From Azolla caroliniana (lineage: Eukaryota; Polypodiophyta): 64,000 nt of DNA. Position 1 is the stretch's first letter. Each line of letters opens with the position of its first letter. Both the position numbers and the translations under genes were made by a program. The stretch is from assembly GCA_043228905.1 (NCBI GenBank), contig JBHGNT010000008.1, forward strand, positions 6,696,001-6,760,000, written 5' to 3'. Of the stretch, positions 53,813-64,000 are shown one piece after another. The notes beneath the pieces were generated by a model, which was given only the letters and a program-made list of their open reading frames with translations, was not told where the DNA came from and ran no database searches.

Positions 53813-56531
53813 CGGCTTGAATAAGGTCACCATCAGGAATAGGTATGCATTTCCCCTTATATCAAGTCTTTTAGAGCGAGTAAATGGTGCCAAGTTTTTT
53901 ACAAAAATCGATCAATGAGGAGCGTATAACCTCATGTGGATCCGACCGGGAGACGAATGGAAGACCGCTTTTCGCACCTGATATGGGCACTTCGAGTATA
54001 CCGTTATGCCATTCGGTCTAACCAATGCACCTGCAGTCTTCCAAGACATGGCAAATGATATATTCAGAGACCTCTTGGATATCTGTTTGATCATCTATTT
54101 GGATGATCTATTGATTTATTCGAAGACCCAGGAAGAGCATGATTCTCATGTACTATTAATACTAGAACGACTCCGAGAGAATGGTCTTTATGCCAAATTG
54201 GAAAAATGAAGCTTTGACTGCAAGCAAGTGGAATTTCTAGGCTACGTCATCTCCTCAAAGGGCATCTCCATGGATCCAACTAAAGTCAAAACTGTGCTAC
54301 AGTGGCAAACTCCACGTTTGTTATGAGATGTACAATGTTTCCTAGGCTTTGCTAACTTCTACCGCAAGTTTATACAAGACTAATCAAAGATTATTTTGCC
54401 TCTCACACAACTTACCAAGAAGGGACAAACATTTCTTTGGTCCAATGAAGGAGACATGGCTTTTATGCATCTTAAGAAAGCCTTTACATCAGCTCCTATT
54501 CTGGCTCATGTGGATACAAACAAACCATTCATCATGGAGGCTGATGCATCAGATTTCGCCCTCGGTAGCATCCTTTCACAACAAGGAGATAAAGAAAAGT
54601 TACATCCTATGGCTTTCCATTCGCGCAAATTTGATGCCATGGAAATAAACTACGAGATACATGACAATGAGTTATTAGCCATCATGGATTCATTTGTGCA
54701 ATGGCGGCACTTCATAGAGGGAACTTCGTCTTTAGTGATCATAAAAATCTTGCTTATTTCCAGAACGCTAGTGTACTAAATCGACGGCAAGCTCTGTGGG
54801 CCCAATTCCTCACGCGTTTTGACTTCAAAATCACATATTGGCCAGGGAAGTAGCAAGGAAAAGCAGATGCACTATCGCGACGTTCATATCTTGCACCTTG
54901 CCTTGGTGATGCAACATTTGATAATCAAAAGTAGGTAATCTTGGGACCAACACATTTGCACACAACAAGGATTTTTCACTCCACTGGATTACCGGATTAT
55001 CGATGCCATACGTGCCAACTTGAAGACGAACAATTTTGCTCAAGCCATTCTAGCACAAATTGATACCTCTCGGGCATCCTGTTCCCAGTCTCAACAACCA
55101 GGTATGGACTACCGACAATTCGAATATCATGATGGTTTGTTATTCTTTAAAAAACTCGTATATGTTCCCGATTGCTCTTGTCGCCTTCAAATCATCCAAA
55201 ATTGTCACGACACCCATACAACGGGACATTTCGCTAGTACTAAGACGTTGGATCTAGTTCAACGATATTTTTGGTGGCCCCATATGCGACGTTTTGTCGA
55301 CGACTACGTTCGGACCTGTGATGCTTGTTGCCGAGCAAAGATGCCACGACATCATCCATATGGCTTGTTGGAATCCTTACCAATTCCAAGTAAGCCGTGG
55401 TAGTCCATTTGTCTTGATTTTATCACAGACTTTCCAGTCTCAAAGGGTTTCAATGCTATCTTAGCCGTCGTCAATCGATATACTAAGATGGCACATTTTG
55501 TGCCTTGTACTAAGGCCATCAAAAGTGAAGAAACCGCCGCCCTTGTCATGCGTGAGGTATGTCGGCATCATGGCCTCCCAGACAGTATCATCAGTGACTG
55601 AGGACCTCAATTTGTGTCCAAATTTTGGAAGCATCTCTTTAAGATGCTCAAGGTCTCTTGCAACCTCTCCTCCGACTACCATCCCCAGACCGATGGGCAG
55701 GTGGAACGAACAAATCAAACGTTGGAACAATACCTCCGGTGTTTTCTAAGTTACCAACAGGGTGATTGGGTTGATATTCTCCCCTTTGTGGAGTTTGCTT
55801 ATAATAACGCTATTCACTCCTCGAATCGGGTCTCCCCATTTTATGCTTATACCGGTTTTCATCCTCGATGGTCTGTGATCGAAACCCCGGAGCTGCCTAC
55901 CAATCCTCGTGCTGAGGATCATTTGGAGAGGCTACGCAAGATTCAGACGGATCTATCTACTCATCTTCGCCATGCTCAACACACATAGAAGACTTATGTG
56001 GATCATGATCGGCTTCCCTCCTCTTTTGCCATAGGAGATCGAGTATGGCTCTTACGTCGTCACATCAAGACTACTCAATTGTGCGACAAATTGGACTATC
56101 GATGACTCGGTCCTTTCCATATTACCGGTACGATTAATGATGTCACGTTCCACCTTGATCTTCCTCCGCACCTTTAGATACATCCGGTCTTCCATAGTTC
56201 TCTTCTTGAACCTTATAAGCCCAACACTATTCCTTTGCACCTTCAGATACATCTGGTCTTCCATAGTTCTCTTCTTGAACCTTATAAGCCCAACACTATT
56301 CCCGATCGTGTTACACCACCGCCGCCCCCGCTTGAGTTGGACGCCGGCCCGGAGTATGAAGTTGTTGTTGTTCTCGACTCGAAGTTCGTTCACAACAAAA
56401 TTTATTATTTGGTCAATTGGCTCGACTATAGGTCGTCAACGCTCAAGATCTTCTTGGTGGAAATTCCACCGACGGTATCCGAACAAACCCGGTCCTCAAT
56501 CAATGCCGATTCGTTACACTCGTCGTCTTAA
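53813..56531 (+). pseudogene. G3 RT, RNase H, integrase and chromodomain
   Basis: RT resumes ([48 protein letters not shown]), then RNase H (FIMEADASDFALGSILSQQ), integrase zinc finger (HDTHTTGHFASTKTLDL..CDACC, 55205-55340) and core (ERTNQTLEQYLRCFLSYQQ). The C-terminal chromodomain is at about 56330-56460 (EYEVVVVLDSKFVHNKIYYL). TGA at 53918 and 53973 replace Arg codons by family pattern. A 71-bp duplication near 56185-56300 (CTTCAGATACATCTGGTC) shifts the frame before the chromodomain. Chromodomains of this class bind methylated histone H3 and target integration to heterochromatin. Confidence 0.85.
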
Positions 56532-56542
56532 GGGGGGTATAG

Positions 56543-56859
56543 TGTCATGATATGGCAAGACTCAAACCCATGACCTTATGTTATATGGGTCAAACTCTTG
56601 ACCATTACACTATCTATTGTAATACATAAGATATTATTTTCATTTAAGTTTTGCTTTAGAAAAGTAATGTATATTCTAGATTTCTCTAGAACATTCTAGA
56701 AGCTTCCAGACTACTCCTGAGAGCACTATAAAAGGAGGCACAAGGCATTATTTCAAACCAAATTGGTTCAACGCCAGTCTTAAGCCTCATAGCTATTTTG
56801 TACTTACGCTTCATATAATATATCATTTGTTATCCTCATCTGTCTCTCTCTCGTCCTCG

Positions 56860-56914
<55 letters not shown>

Positions 56915-57023
56915 TTTCTCTCTTCCTTCCTTAGGAGTCTTACGTAGTCCAGTCCTCTTAGTACTAATAGTACTTCCCTTCTCCAGTACTAATTCTCTCT
57001 CTGTTTTAGTACTATTCTTGACA
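56543..57023 (+). repeat. 3' LTR of G3
   Basis: TGTCATGATATGG start, TTGACA end, 481 bp. TATAAAAGG near 56729, and a long (CT)n run near 56863-56911. Resembles the minus-strand LTR of J at 63028-63439. Confidence 0.85.
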
Positions 57024-57102
57024 GAGACATGCACGCCTCTCTATAGATTAGTAGAGAAAAGAATCAATTTTAGAATTAAAACAAGACCCAGAAGGTCGTT
57101 TT

Positions 57103-58339
57103 ATGTGGGTGAAAGTCTCCACAAGCAAGGACCAGGCAATATTTTTTGCCATTTGTTACTTTCCCCCAAAAGGATCCCATTATAATATTGTTGGCTTGGC
57201 GAGATTAGTCAATGAAGGAATGCCACATGGGCCTTCCCCATATGAACCTCTATCGGATGACATAATCCGATATTCTTCCCAAGGAGAAGTATTCCTTGTA
57301 GGAGACTTCAATGCGAGAACCCAATCCTGACAATGCACAGTATTTCAGATGAATAGAAACCTAGAAATGGTAAATGTCGATCCTTTAGACATAGGCACCA
57401 CACGTAGATCAAAGGCTCAAGGTGCAGACGCCACAAGCTTTGGCCATCATCTGCTCGAACTTGGCAGTCGGCACCGGATGGTCATATATAATGGTTTAGT
57501 CAAGTGGCCGGGCTCGGAAGAGCTCACATGTTTCCCACATGGAGGACGGGAAAGCACAATTCATTATCTAATAGGACGCCCTGAAGCTACCCACATGATT
57601 AACTCCTTCCGGGTGGCTCCATGCCCTATTGGCGCAGACCATGGTTTCTTATACTTCGAGCTAAAATGTGATATCTCTAAGGTCACCAACTCTAGTCAAC
57701 CACGTCATCACACCACAATACATTTCACACATGAGCTCTTTGACATATACTCTCAACATGTTCAGGCCCATCTCTCCTCCCTTGATCCCTCCCTACCTTT
57801 GGAAAGCCTTAGTACGAAACTCACACACATCCTTCACTCCGCAGCAACTAGCAGTTTTCCATATACAAAACACTCAAATCAAGGTAGATCAGGATCTATG
57901 CCTCAAAATAAATGGTATGATGAGGATTACAGGGACCTACATAGACAACTTACAGTATCACAACTCAATGGTAATATTACCTCGACACAAGCTCGCAAAG
58001 AAATGCGCAAGATGACACATTGTAAGAGACGAGCATGGGAAGCATCCCAATATTGGGAACTCTACCATATGCTCATGAGTAACGATTGCGGCACGGCATG
58101 GAAGAGACTACGGGAGCCAAGACCACAAACACCCATCGAAGTTCCCAAAACCTAGCACAGATATACAGAGAGACATTACCAAATCCCAAACCAACCACCC
58201 ATTCCAATGCCTTCCACACCCCGACCTACCACGGGGACACTTTTCATGACCTCTAGGGTCGCAAAGGTCATAAAGAAATTACAACATAGGAAGTCCATGG
58301 ACCACACAACATTGCGACCATAACACATTATATATGCGA
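57103..58339 (+). pseudogene. LINE endonuclease and pre-RT region
   Basis: APE endonuclease motifs: FFAICYFPPKGSHYN, FLVGDFNARTQS and PIGADHGFLYFEL (the ADH form of the SDH catalytic motif). A TGA near 57328 and a TAG at 58153 break the frame. The N-terminus of the endonuclease is missing. It would nick target DNA to prime reverse transcription. Confidence 0.82.
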
Positions 58340-58344
58340 GAGAG

Positions 58345-58834
58345 TGTTAGGAAACATGTCACTCCGGATCGGAAGTGAGAAGAACCGTGTTGATGAGCAA
58401 CGGCCGAGGCCGAATCCGGAAATCGTGGAGATAGCCAACACGGAAGGCTAAACTTGTAAATAGTCGAAAGGTATATAAGTACTTAGGGCAATCATGTTAG
58501 ATATATGCGTTGTTGTAAAGTTACTGTTGACAAGGTTGTTGCCTCCATAATTGTGAGAGTGAACGAGTGTGAGTGGAAGCGTGTGAGCTCCATAGCCGCC
58601 TGTTGGCGAAGCAAGATCTCGAGGTCGTTGCCTCTGAGATCTCTGATTGTATTCCTTTCTCTCATAGTGTTCTGTTCGGAGTTTGTGGACTCCACGTGGT
58701 TTTTCCCAATTCAGGTTTCCACGTTAAAATCTGTGTCATTCTCAGTTTCTGTATTTTGTTTTTTCCTTTCCATTAGATTGACTATTATTCCGCACACGTA
58801 CAACCGGTTGTGGCTGGCAATGATTTTAACTTCA
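58345..58834 (+). repeat. Solo LTR G (copia A-like) inside the LINE
   Basis: Begins TGTTAGGAAACATG, ends TTAACTTCA, 490 bp. Flanked by GAGAG at 58340-58344 and 58835-58839. It holds TATATAAGTACTTAGGGCAA, the block shared with copia A, B and C LTRs. No internal sequence, so it is the product of LTR-LTR recombination. Confidence 0.88.
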
Positions 58835-58839
58835 GAGAG

Positions 58840-58926
58840 TGCCTAGCTCCCTTGCTAAGTCTAATCTTCAATCATACCCTTGCGGAGGGTTTTCCACCAC
58901 AGTGGACTATGAACACAGTGGCCCCC
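58840..58926 (+). pseudogene. LINE fragment between two solo LTRs
   Basis: Translates as SLIFNHTLAEGFPPQW, the segment that normally precedes the RT domain of LINEs. Confidence 0.75.
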
Positions 58927-59393
58927 GGTTACGGCATGACCATATAATATCCCGTGGTGAGAAATTACTGTAGTATTCTATACACGTGGATAAGTGTGAG
59001 GGTTAAACGAGAGTGTAAAGAAGGGGAGGATTACTTTTAAATCCTCGGGATTGAGACAACCCATTAGGCTAAGTGTGAACTTGCCTAGGGGCCTTGGGTA
59101 TCGCTATAAATAAGAGGCCTAGCTACCCTCATTTGATCATCTTGTTGACTACGTCGAGACTTTGTCTTGTGGTGGGCCAACTCTTGTAGAAAGCACGCCA
59201 GCACCAGGTACGACTCGACGCCACGGCGGTGGTATGGGACGCCGATCGAGGCTCGAGTCCGTCTCGATCCCTTTGCTTGGGGGTGGTCGGGTGGATCGAC
59301 ACCCTTCTTTCTCTCTCTCCTCTCTATCTAGATCTATCTATTCATCTATATTCTATCCTTATCTAATGCTTACATTAGTCTATGTCTCTAACA
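58927..59393 (+). repeat. Solo LTR H inside the LINE
   Basis: Begins GGTTACGG (likely once TGTTA), ends CTCTAACA, 467 bp. Flanked by CCCCC at 58922-58926 and 59394-59398. The LINE reads NTVAP before it and IHKGGDP after it. TATAAATA near 59105. The family is not otherwise present in the window. Confidence 0.78.
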
Positions 59394-59398
59394 CCCCC

Positions 59399-60386
59399 AT
59401 ACATAAAGGAGGGGACCCCATGGGCCCAAATACATATAGGACCATTATGATAGGTCATACCCTTGCTAAATTATATGGTGCAGTAATGGAAGCAGAGCTT
59501 AGTGATTATATGGAGACCTAAACAAGCTGGCTTTAGACGAGCCTTCTCCACCATTGATCATATCTTCACACTTAGATGCTTAATGAACCAAACTAAGGCT
59601 TGCAAGAAGAAATTATATTGTTGTTTTGTGGACTTCCGCAAGGCCTTTGACACAGTCCCTAGAGAGCGGATGTTTGATAGGCTTAAAAGCTTCAGGATAC
59701 CAGATGACATGGTTTGGGCCATCTACGCACTATATGAACAAGTGTCCGAGTGTGTCCGATGCCCAAGTGGCCTATCCAATTGTTTCACTAGCACTATTGG
59801 TGTAAAACAAGGTTGCCCCCTATCACCGACACTTTTTGGGATCTACATTGATGAGATCACAAATTTTATTGCTTGTAAAGGAGGCAATGGAGTAGTCCTT
59901 GGGGATACACAGGTTCGTATCTTGCTCTATGCAGATGACATAGTTTTGCTCTCTAAATCTGAACACGACCTACAAAGGCACCTTAATGCCTTAGATGACT
60001 TTTGTGCACAACGAGGATTGGTAGTGAATCTAGGGAAAACTAAAGTCCTTATCTTCCACACATCGGCCCAAGTTAGAGCTAAGTGTCACCTAACTATCTC
60101 CCATAGCCCAGTTGAGGTAGTTGGATCATACATCTATCTCGGTGTCACTTTCAGTGCTCGCTCAGGTAAATTTTCGATGACACAGGAAACGAAGGATAGA
60201 CTTACGAGAGGACATGCATCCCTCTCACTCCTAGAGAGACAATGCCACCAAGCATACTTTCAAGAGCCATGGACTAAAGGGTGGCTCTTTGACTCATTAG
60301 CGACCCCCTCCCTCATGTATCATCAACGGTTTGGGTTCCAGGATGTTATCACGCCAATTCCGAAGCAAATCGATAGTACCACATGA
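59399..60386 (+). pseudogene. LINE reverse transcriptase
   Basis: RT motifs in order: IHKGGDPMGPNTYRTIMIGH, QAGFRRAFSTIDHIFTLR, FVDFRKAFDTVPRERMFD, GVKQGCPLSPTLFGIYID and the catalytic YADDIVLLS (near 59930). One frameshift lies at about 59510-59520. From 59502 to 60386 the frame is open for 294 codons. Confidence 0.88.
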
Positions 60387-61455
60387 AATTATTAGGGTTG
60401 AGTTCACGTTACCCCTAATGTTAGTAAAGGCACTTTTCCAACTTGTTGTCTTTATTCATAGGATACATAGCCAACCACATGGTAGAATATCTCATCAAGC
60501 CTTTAAGGCCTCTCGATCATTGTATGAGTTGTGTTATACTAGCTCATGATATGGAATGATGGTGAGTTGGCTTCTTGCGAATGGTCTAGACATTAATAAC
60601 CTACCTCCCCTTAGGTACAACCACATGATTGATAACACTTTTAATCTCTCATGAGGACCGCAATAAACTAATACGCCAAGAAATATGGCAAATTTAGACT
60701 CGGTATAAATGGATCACCCCACGAGAGCCACTCCCATCTAAAATGTTGTACTATAAGGAACACTTCATGCACTTCTCTGAGTTAAGTTTTATCACGCGGC
60801 CAAAATAACTAGATGTATTCTTACCACATGCACTAAGGGTTGGCATTGGACAACTTAGAATATCATCTCACCAACTTGAGATTCAGAATGGCCGTACTAA
60901 TGGAGTCCCTAGGGAGGAAAGGATATGTAGGTTATGTCACATAGAGATAGAGGATGAGTATCACATTACATGCAAGTGCCCAACCTATGCCGAGATAAGG
61001 GCAAAATACCAAGACATACTTGGTTCCTCTCCCACCCTCCCCAAACTATTAGATACTCTAGATATAAAGAAATTAGGCAAATACATTCTAGAGATAAAAC
61101 AACACGGAGAGAATAAGTTACAAAATGTTGACAATAATGTTGCTGATGTGCACCAAGTTACATGTAACATATGAAGTTTTTCAGGAACATGGGGAGACAA
61201 CGAATGTCGACACACCTGCACCACTCAGCCTTTCCCTTGATGAGGCAGAAAACCAAAGAAGAACAAGACGTCCTCGGGTGCTAGGTTTCAAAGCAACTCG
61301 ACGTGGTGTGGAAGCAATAATGAAAATAAGGGAACGTGAGCTACACAGCCTAGAAGCCATGGCTAGGGCACTCTCTACATTGGAACCACGGGTCACACCC
61401 ACATCAAAACCCTTTGACCCCCCACTTCTTTTCGAGAGGCTTGGGTGGAAATAAA
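60387..61455 (+). pseudogene. LINE C-terminal region with zinc finger
   Basis: Frames are broken, but a Cys/His motif (RLCHIEIEDEYHITCKCPTY near 60932) matches the RT-associated zinc-binding region found at LINE ORF2 ends. The last open frame ends at 61454. Confidence 0.7.
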
Positions 61456-61466
61456 ATTAGGCTTAG

Positions 61467-61653
61467 TGTAAAGTCACTTCCTTTATCGAGTATACCCCGT
61501 ATTGTACACTACTAGAACTCTTTTAGCTTAAGTTCTATGTTTACTTTATTTTATTTTAGTTATGATGACTAGATAAATACTCATTTTGTTGTAAACCAAT
61601 TGTCTCATGGGCCAATTTTGGCCTTAGAAGACGTTAATATATCTTTCTTTCTT

Positions 61654-61695
<42 letters not shown>

Positions 61696-61712
61696 TCTCT
61701 GTTATTTTTACA
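61467..61712 (+). repeat. 5' LTR of copia I
   Basis: TGTAAA start and TTTACA end form an inverted pair, 246 bp. It has a (TTTC)n/(CT)n run near 61640-61692 and is directly followed by the primer site. Boundaries are inferred from ends only. Confidence 0.6.
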
Positions 61713-61934
61713 TGGTATTAAAGCTGGTTCCCTATTCTACAATAGAAATATCAAAGCTTGGAGATCAAATTTTCTACACAGAAACAACAACAAATCAGAG
61801 AAAATCAGAGAACAACCTGTAGATAAAACTTTCAGCACAAAATAATAATATATCTCAGAATAGGCTAGAACCTTTTACCCGTTCCAAGGCCTGCACACTC
61901 CTATTTTTCTTGAACAAATAATCTTTCGTAGCAA

Positions 61935-63027
61935 ATGGCTCAGGCAACATCTTCATCCGAAAACTTCATGTATATAAAAACAACCATTAGCAAATTGAAT
62001 AACACAAATGATTGAGTTTGGAGTAGCAAAATGACTCTCCTTTTCAAACAACTAAAATTGTGGGTAGTAGCTGAGGGGACAGAGATACAAGTCAACACGT
62101 TAGACCCAAACTACCCTACATGGGAAGAACAAGATCTAGTAGCAAAGCTAGAAATCATGCCGAATTTGGAAGACCAGCAAGCCAATGCGATCAAAAATTG
62201 TGTCATTGCAAACGCCATGTGGATCGACCTGAAGAATGAATACAAACCAATTGCCGATGGGAAGCAGTTCATGACTCTAAACTCATTAGTCATTTTAAAA
62301 ATGCAAGAGGAAGAGGAAATGAATGCATTTATAAACTCATGGAAATAGAAATTAGATGATTGTCTCATGTTCGGAGTAGAAATCGAATCGAAGTTGCAAA
62401 GGCTCCTTTTATTCGGTGCACTAGCACCATCTTGGAGCACTTTTGTGACCACCCAAAACTTCAATCCAAACACAACTCTCATCGACTTGATTAAATGTAT
62501 ACAACATGAAGAAGCCATGAAAAAGGCATGTCATCCTGAACAGACACAACACACATAGCAATGATAGCATATCGTAGCAAACAACACTATCAAAACCAAA
62601 GAACAAAATATAGGCCTACAAGCTGTCTTGAAAACTGTAGACTACAAATCGGAGGCCTCAAGTTCTCACAAATTTTCCGCATCATCTCCAAGAAATCTGG
62701 ACACGCAAACAATCAATGTAGCTTTAGCCAAACCAGAAATAAACAATCATATCAAAGACCCAAATCATCTCGAGTAAAAGTTGATCTACCTGAAGAAGTT
62801 TCGAAAGATGACTCATACCCAACCATAACAAACAATCAAAAAAATGCAAGCTTTTCTTGGAGAAGCTTTAACTGTAGGAATCAATGCTAAACAAAAATTA
62901 GACAACACTAGGTACTTCGATACCGGTGCCATCCATCATATGAAAAATAATAAACAATCTATTAGAAATTATAAACGCTTAGCAACACCAATTCCTGTTG
63001 TATTTGGCAACAATGGAAGCCTAAATG
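61935..63027 (+). pseudogene. Copia I gag and protease start
   Basis: The frame from the ATG at 61935 (MAQATSSSENFMYIKTTISK) has stops at about 62013 (TGA) and 62346 (TAG), but stays in register through LFGALAPSWSTFVTTQNFNP to 62558. A degenerate zinc knuckle is near 62640-62740. The protease motif YFDTGAIHHM is near 62917. It is cut by the J LTR. Confidence 0.78.
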
Positions 63028-63439
63028 TGTCAGGAGCAGTACGAAGATAGAGAAGGAATTAGTACTAAAGGATGAGGATTAGTACTAAGGGAGGTGTACA
63101 ACTCTCGAGAGAATGAAAGAGTGAGTGAGTGTGAGAGAGAGAGAATCAGGATAACAAAAGATATATATTATGTTAAGGGAATATACAATAGTAGCTAGGA
63201 GGCTTAAGACTAGCGTTGAACCGATTTGGTTCGAAATAATGCCTTGTGCCTCCTTTTATAGTGTTCTCAGGAGTACTCCTGAAGTTTCTAGAATGTTCTA
63301 GAGAAATCTGGAATTTACATCAATCTTCTATCGTAAAGCTTAAATGAAAATTCCTTCGTATTACAATACATAGCCTAATGGTAAGAGGTCGACCCATGTA
63401 ACATAAGATCGTGGGTTTGAGTCTTGCCATATCATGACA
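63028..63439 (-). repeat. 3' LTR of J
   Basis: Minus strand starts TGTCATGATATGGCAAGAC and ends CCTGACA, 412 bp. TATAAAAGG (minus) near 63253-63261. Same family as the G3 LTR at 56543. Confidence 0.83.
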
Positions 63440-64000
63440 CTATCCCCCCTTTAAAACGACGAGTGTTACGAATCGTTTTGGATTGAGGACCCAGTTTGTC
63501 TGAATATTGATGATGGAAGTCTTCAAGAAGAGCACGAGCATTGGTCACTTTCTCTATCGGTTCCCAAGTACGCTTGTTGGGACTATATCCTAGCCAATCG
63601 ACTAAATAGTAGAGCTTGTTGCAAACAATCTTGGAATCGAGGATGGTGGCAACTTCGTACTCAGGTCCATCTTCAAGTTCGATCGGGGTGGAGGTGGTCA
63701 CTTTCTCTATCAGTTCCCAAGTACGCTCGTTGGGACAATATCCTAGCCAATCGACTAAATAGTAGAGCTTGTTGCAAACAATCTTGGAATCGAGGATGGT
63801 GGCAACTTCGTACTCAGGTCCATCTTCAAGTTCGATCGGGGTGGAGGTGGTCACTTTCTCTATCAGTTCCCAAGTACGCTCGTTGGGACAATATCCTAGC
63901 CAATCGACTAAATAGTAGAGCTTGTTGTGAACAATCTTGGAATCGAGGATGGCGGCAACTTCGTACTTAGGTCCATCTTCAAGTTCGATCGGAGTGGAGG
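63432..64000 (-). CDS. J integrase C-terminus with at least three tandem chromodomain units
   Basis: Reading from the window end, a 153-bp (51-codon) unit repeats three times with starts near 63849, 63696 and 63543 on the plus strand. Each codes for a chromodomain-like core: GPEYEVATILDSKIVCNKLY, then YLVDWLGY and RTWE. The last unit leads into the usual C-terminal tail (ARALLEDFHHQYSDK). The frame is open from about 63854 to 63432. Most chromoviruses have a single chromodomain. The series may continue past 64000. Confidence 0.8.
   Translation of the reverse strand, partial: STPIELEDGPKYEVAAILDSKIVHNKLYYLVDWLGYCPNERTWELIEKVTTSTPIELEDGPEYEVATILDSKIVCNKLYYLVDWLGYCPNERTWELIEKVTTSTPIELEDGPEYEVATILDSKIVCNKLYYLVDWLGYSPNKRTWEPIEKVTNARALLEDFHHQYSDKLGPQSKTIRNTRRFKGGIVS

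Larger units (their letters stand above)
48505..57023 (+). mobile_element. Chromovirus-type Ty3/gypsy element G3, split by TR-GAG2
   Basis: Plus-strand order: a short 5' LTR remnant (48505-48590), gag, zinc knuckle, protease, RT, RNase H, integrase, chromodomain, polypurine tract (AAGGGGGG) and 3' LTR (56543-57023). TR-GAG2 splits the RT at 50290-53809. The flanks are GAGAT (48500-48504) and GAGAC (57024-57028), a possible decayed 5-bp target duplication. The 5' LTR and gag N-terminus are joined by a deletion. Element J at the window end is of the same family. Confidence 0.88.
57080..61455 (+). mobile_element. APE-type LINE with two solo LTR insertions
   Basis: Endonuclease, reverse transcriptase and C-terminal zinc-finger regions occur in LINE order on the plus strand. 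Two solo LTRs (58345-58834 and 58927-59393) interrupt it, each with a 5-bp target duplication (GAGAG, CCCCC). The 5' end abuts G3 at 57023 and lacks ORF1. No poly(A) tail was identified at the 3' end near 61455. Confidence 0.85.
61467..63027 (+). mobile_element. Copia element I, 5' part, cut by chromovirus J
   Basis: Short LTR (61467-61712), primer site TGGTATTAAAGC (61713-61724), gag, zinc knuckle remnant and protease start. It ends at 63027 where the J LTR begins. It is distinct from copia A-E. Confidence 0.75.
63028..64000 (-). mobile_element. Chromovirus J, 3' end
   Basis: Minus-strand 3' LTR (63439 to 63028), a polypurine tract (AAAGGGGGGATAG on the minus strand, 63440-63452) and the C-terminus of pol with repeated chromodomains. 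The rest is beyond the window. Confidence 0.85.

Overview
The window is a transposon graveyard from a large plant-like nuclear genome. Copia elements primed by initiator tRNA-Met, two kinds of Ty3/gypsy element including chromodomain-bearing ones, a non-autonomous gag-only LTR family, an APE-type LINE and several solo LTRs cover nearly everything. No rRNA, tRNA, CRISPR array or confident single-copy host gene was seen. A land plant fits best. A DNA transposon carrying a DNA methyltransferase, which I do not associate with flowering plants, hints at a non-seed plant, but that is inference.

Layout. 1-5418: non-autonomous gag-only LTR element (TR-GAG1), cut by the window start, with a large tandem-repeat spacer. 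5419-6080: gag scrap of a gypsy element. 6081-10571: copia A (internally deleted). 10572-12963: copia E fragment. 12964-15576: about 2.6 kb without recognisable elements. 15577-43858: one minus-strand gypsy element (G1) split into four pieces by copia B (16761-22168), a 9158-bp DNA transposon (23233-32390) and copia C (33131-43393). Copia C is itself split by copia D (37146-42555), whose 1343-codon gag-pol is open. 43859-47388: G1 LTR, AT-rich repeats and an LTR-like pair around a 48-bp minisatellite. 48505-57023: chromovirus G3, split inside its reverse transcriptase by TR-GAG2 (50290-53809). 57024-61455: a LINE carrying two solo LTRs. 61467-63027: the start of copia I, cut by chromovirus J (63028 to window end), which carries at least three tandem chromodomain units.

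The standout is the DNA transposon at 23233-32390. It has 36-bp terminal inverted repeats with one mismatch, a CAAT target duplication, and lies inside the G1 reverse transcriptase codons. On the minus strand it encodes a roughly 926-codon DDE-like transposase. On the plus strand it encodes a six-exon, 974-aa protein that joins a ParB/sulfiredoxin-fold domain to a permuted (beta-order) amino-DNA methyltransferase. The first intron of the methyltransferase gene holds seven near-identical 24-25 bp palindromes plus two half-sites. I infer a transposon with its own DNA-modification or segregation-like module. In this copy the transposase frame has two in-frame stops and the ParB-methyltransferase frame has one, so it may be recently inactivated.

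Nesting gives a relative chronology: G1 is oldest. Copia B, the DNA transposon and copia C came later, and copia D came after copia C. LTR pairs of copia B and D are nearly identical by eye, so these are recent. Many premature stops in the retroelements are CAG to TAG, CGA to TGA or TGG to TGA changes, as expected if methylated CHG and CG cytosines deaminate.
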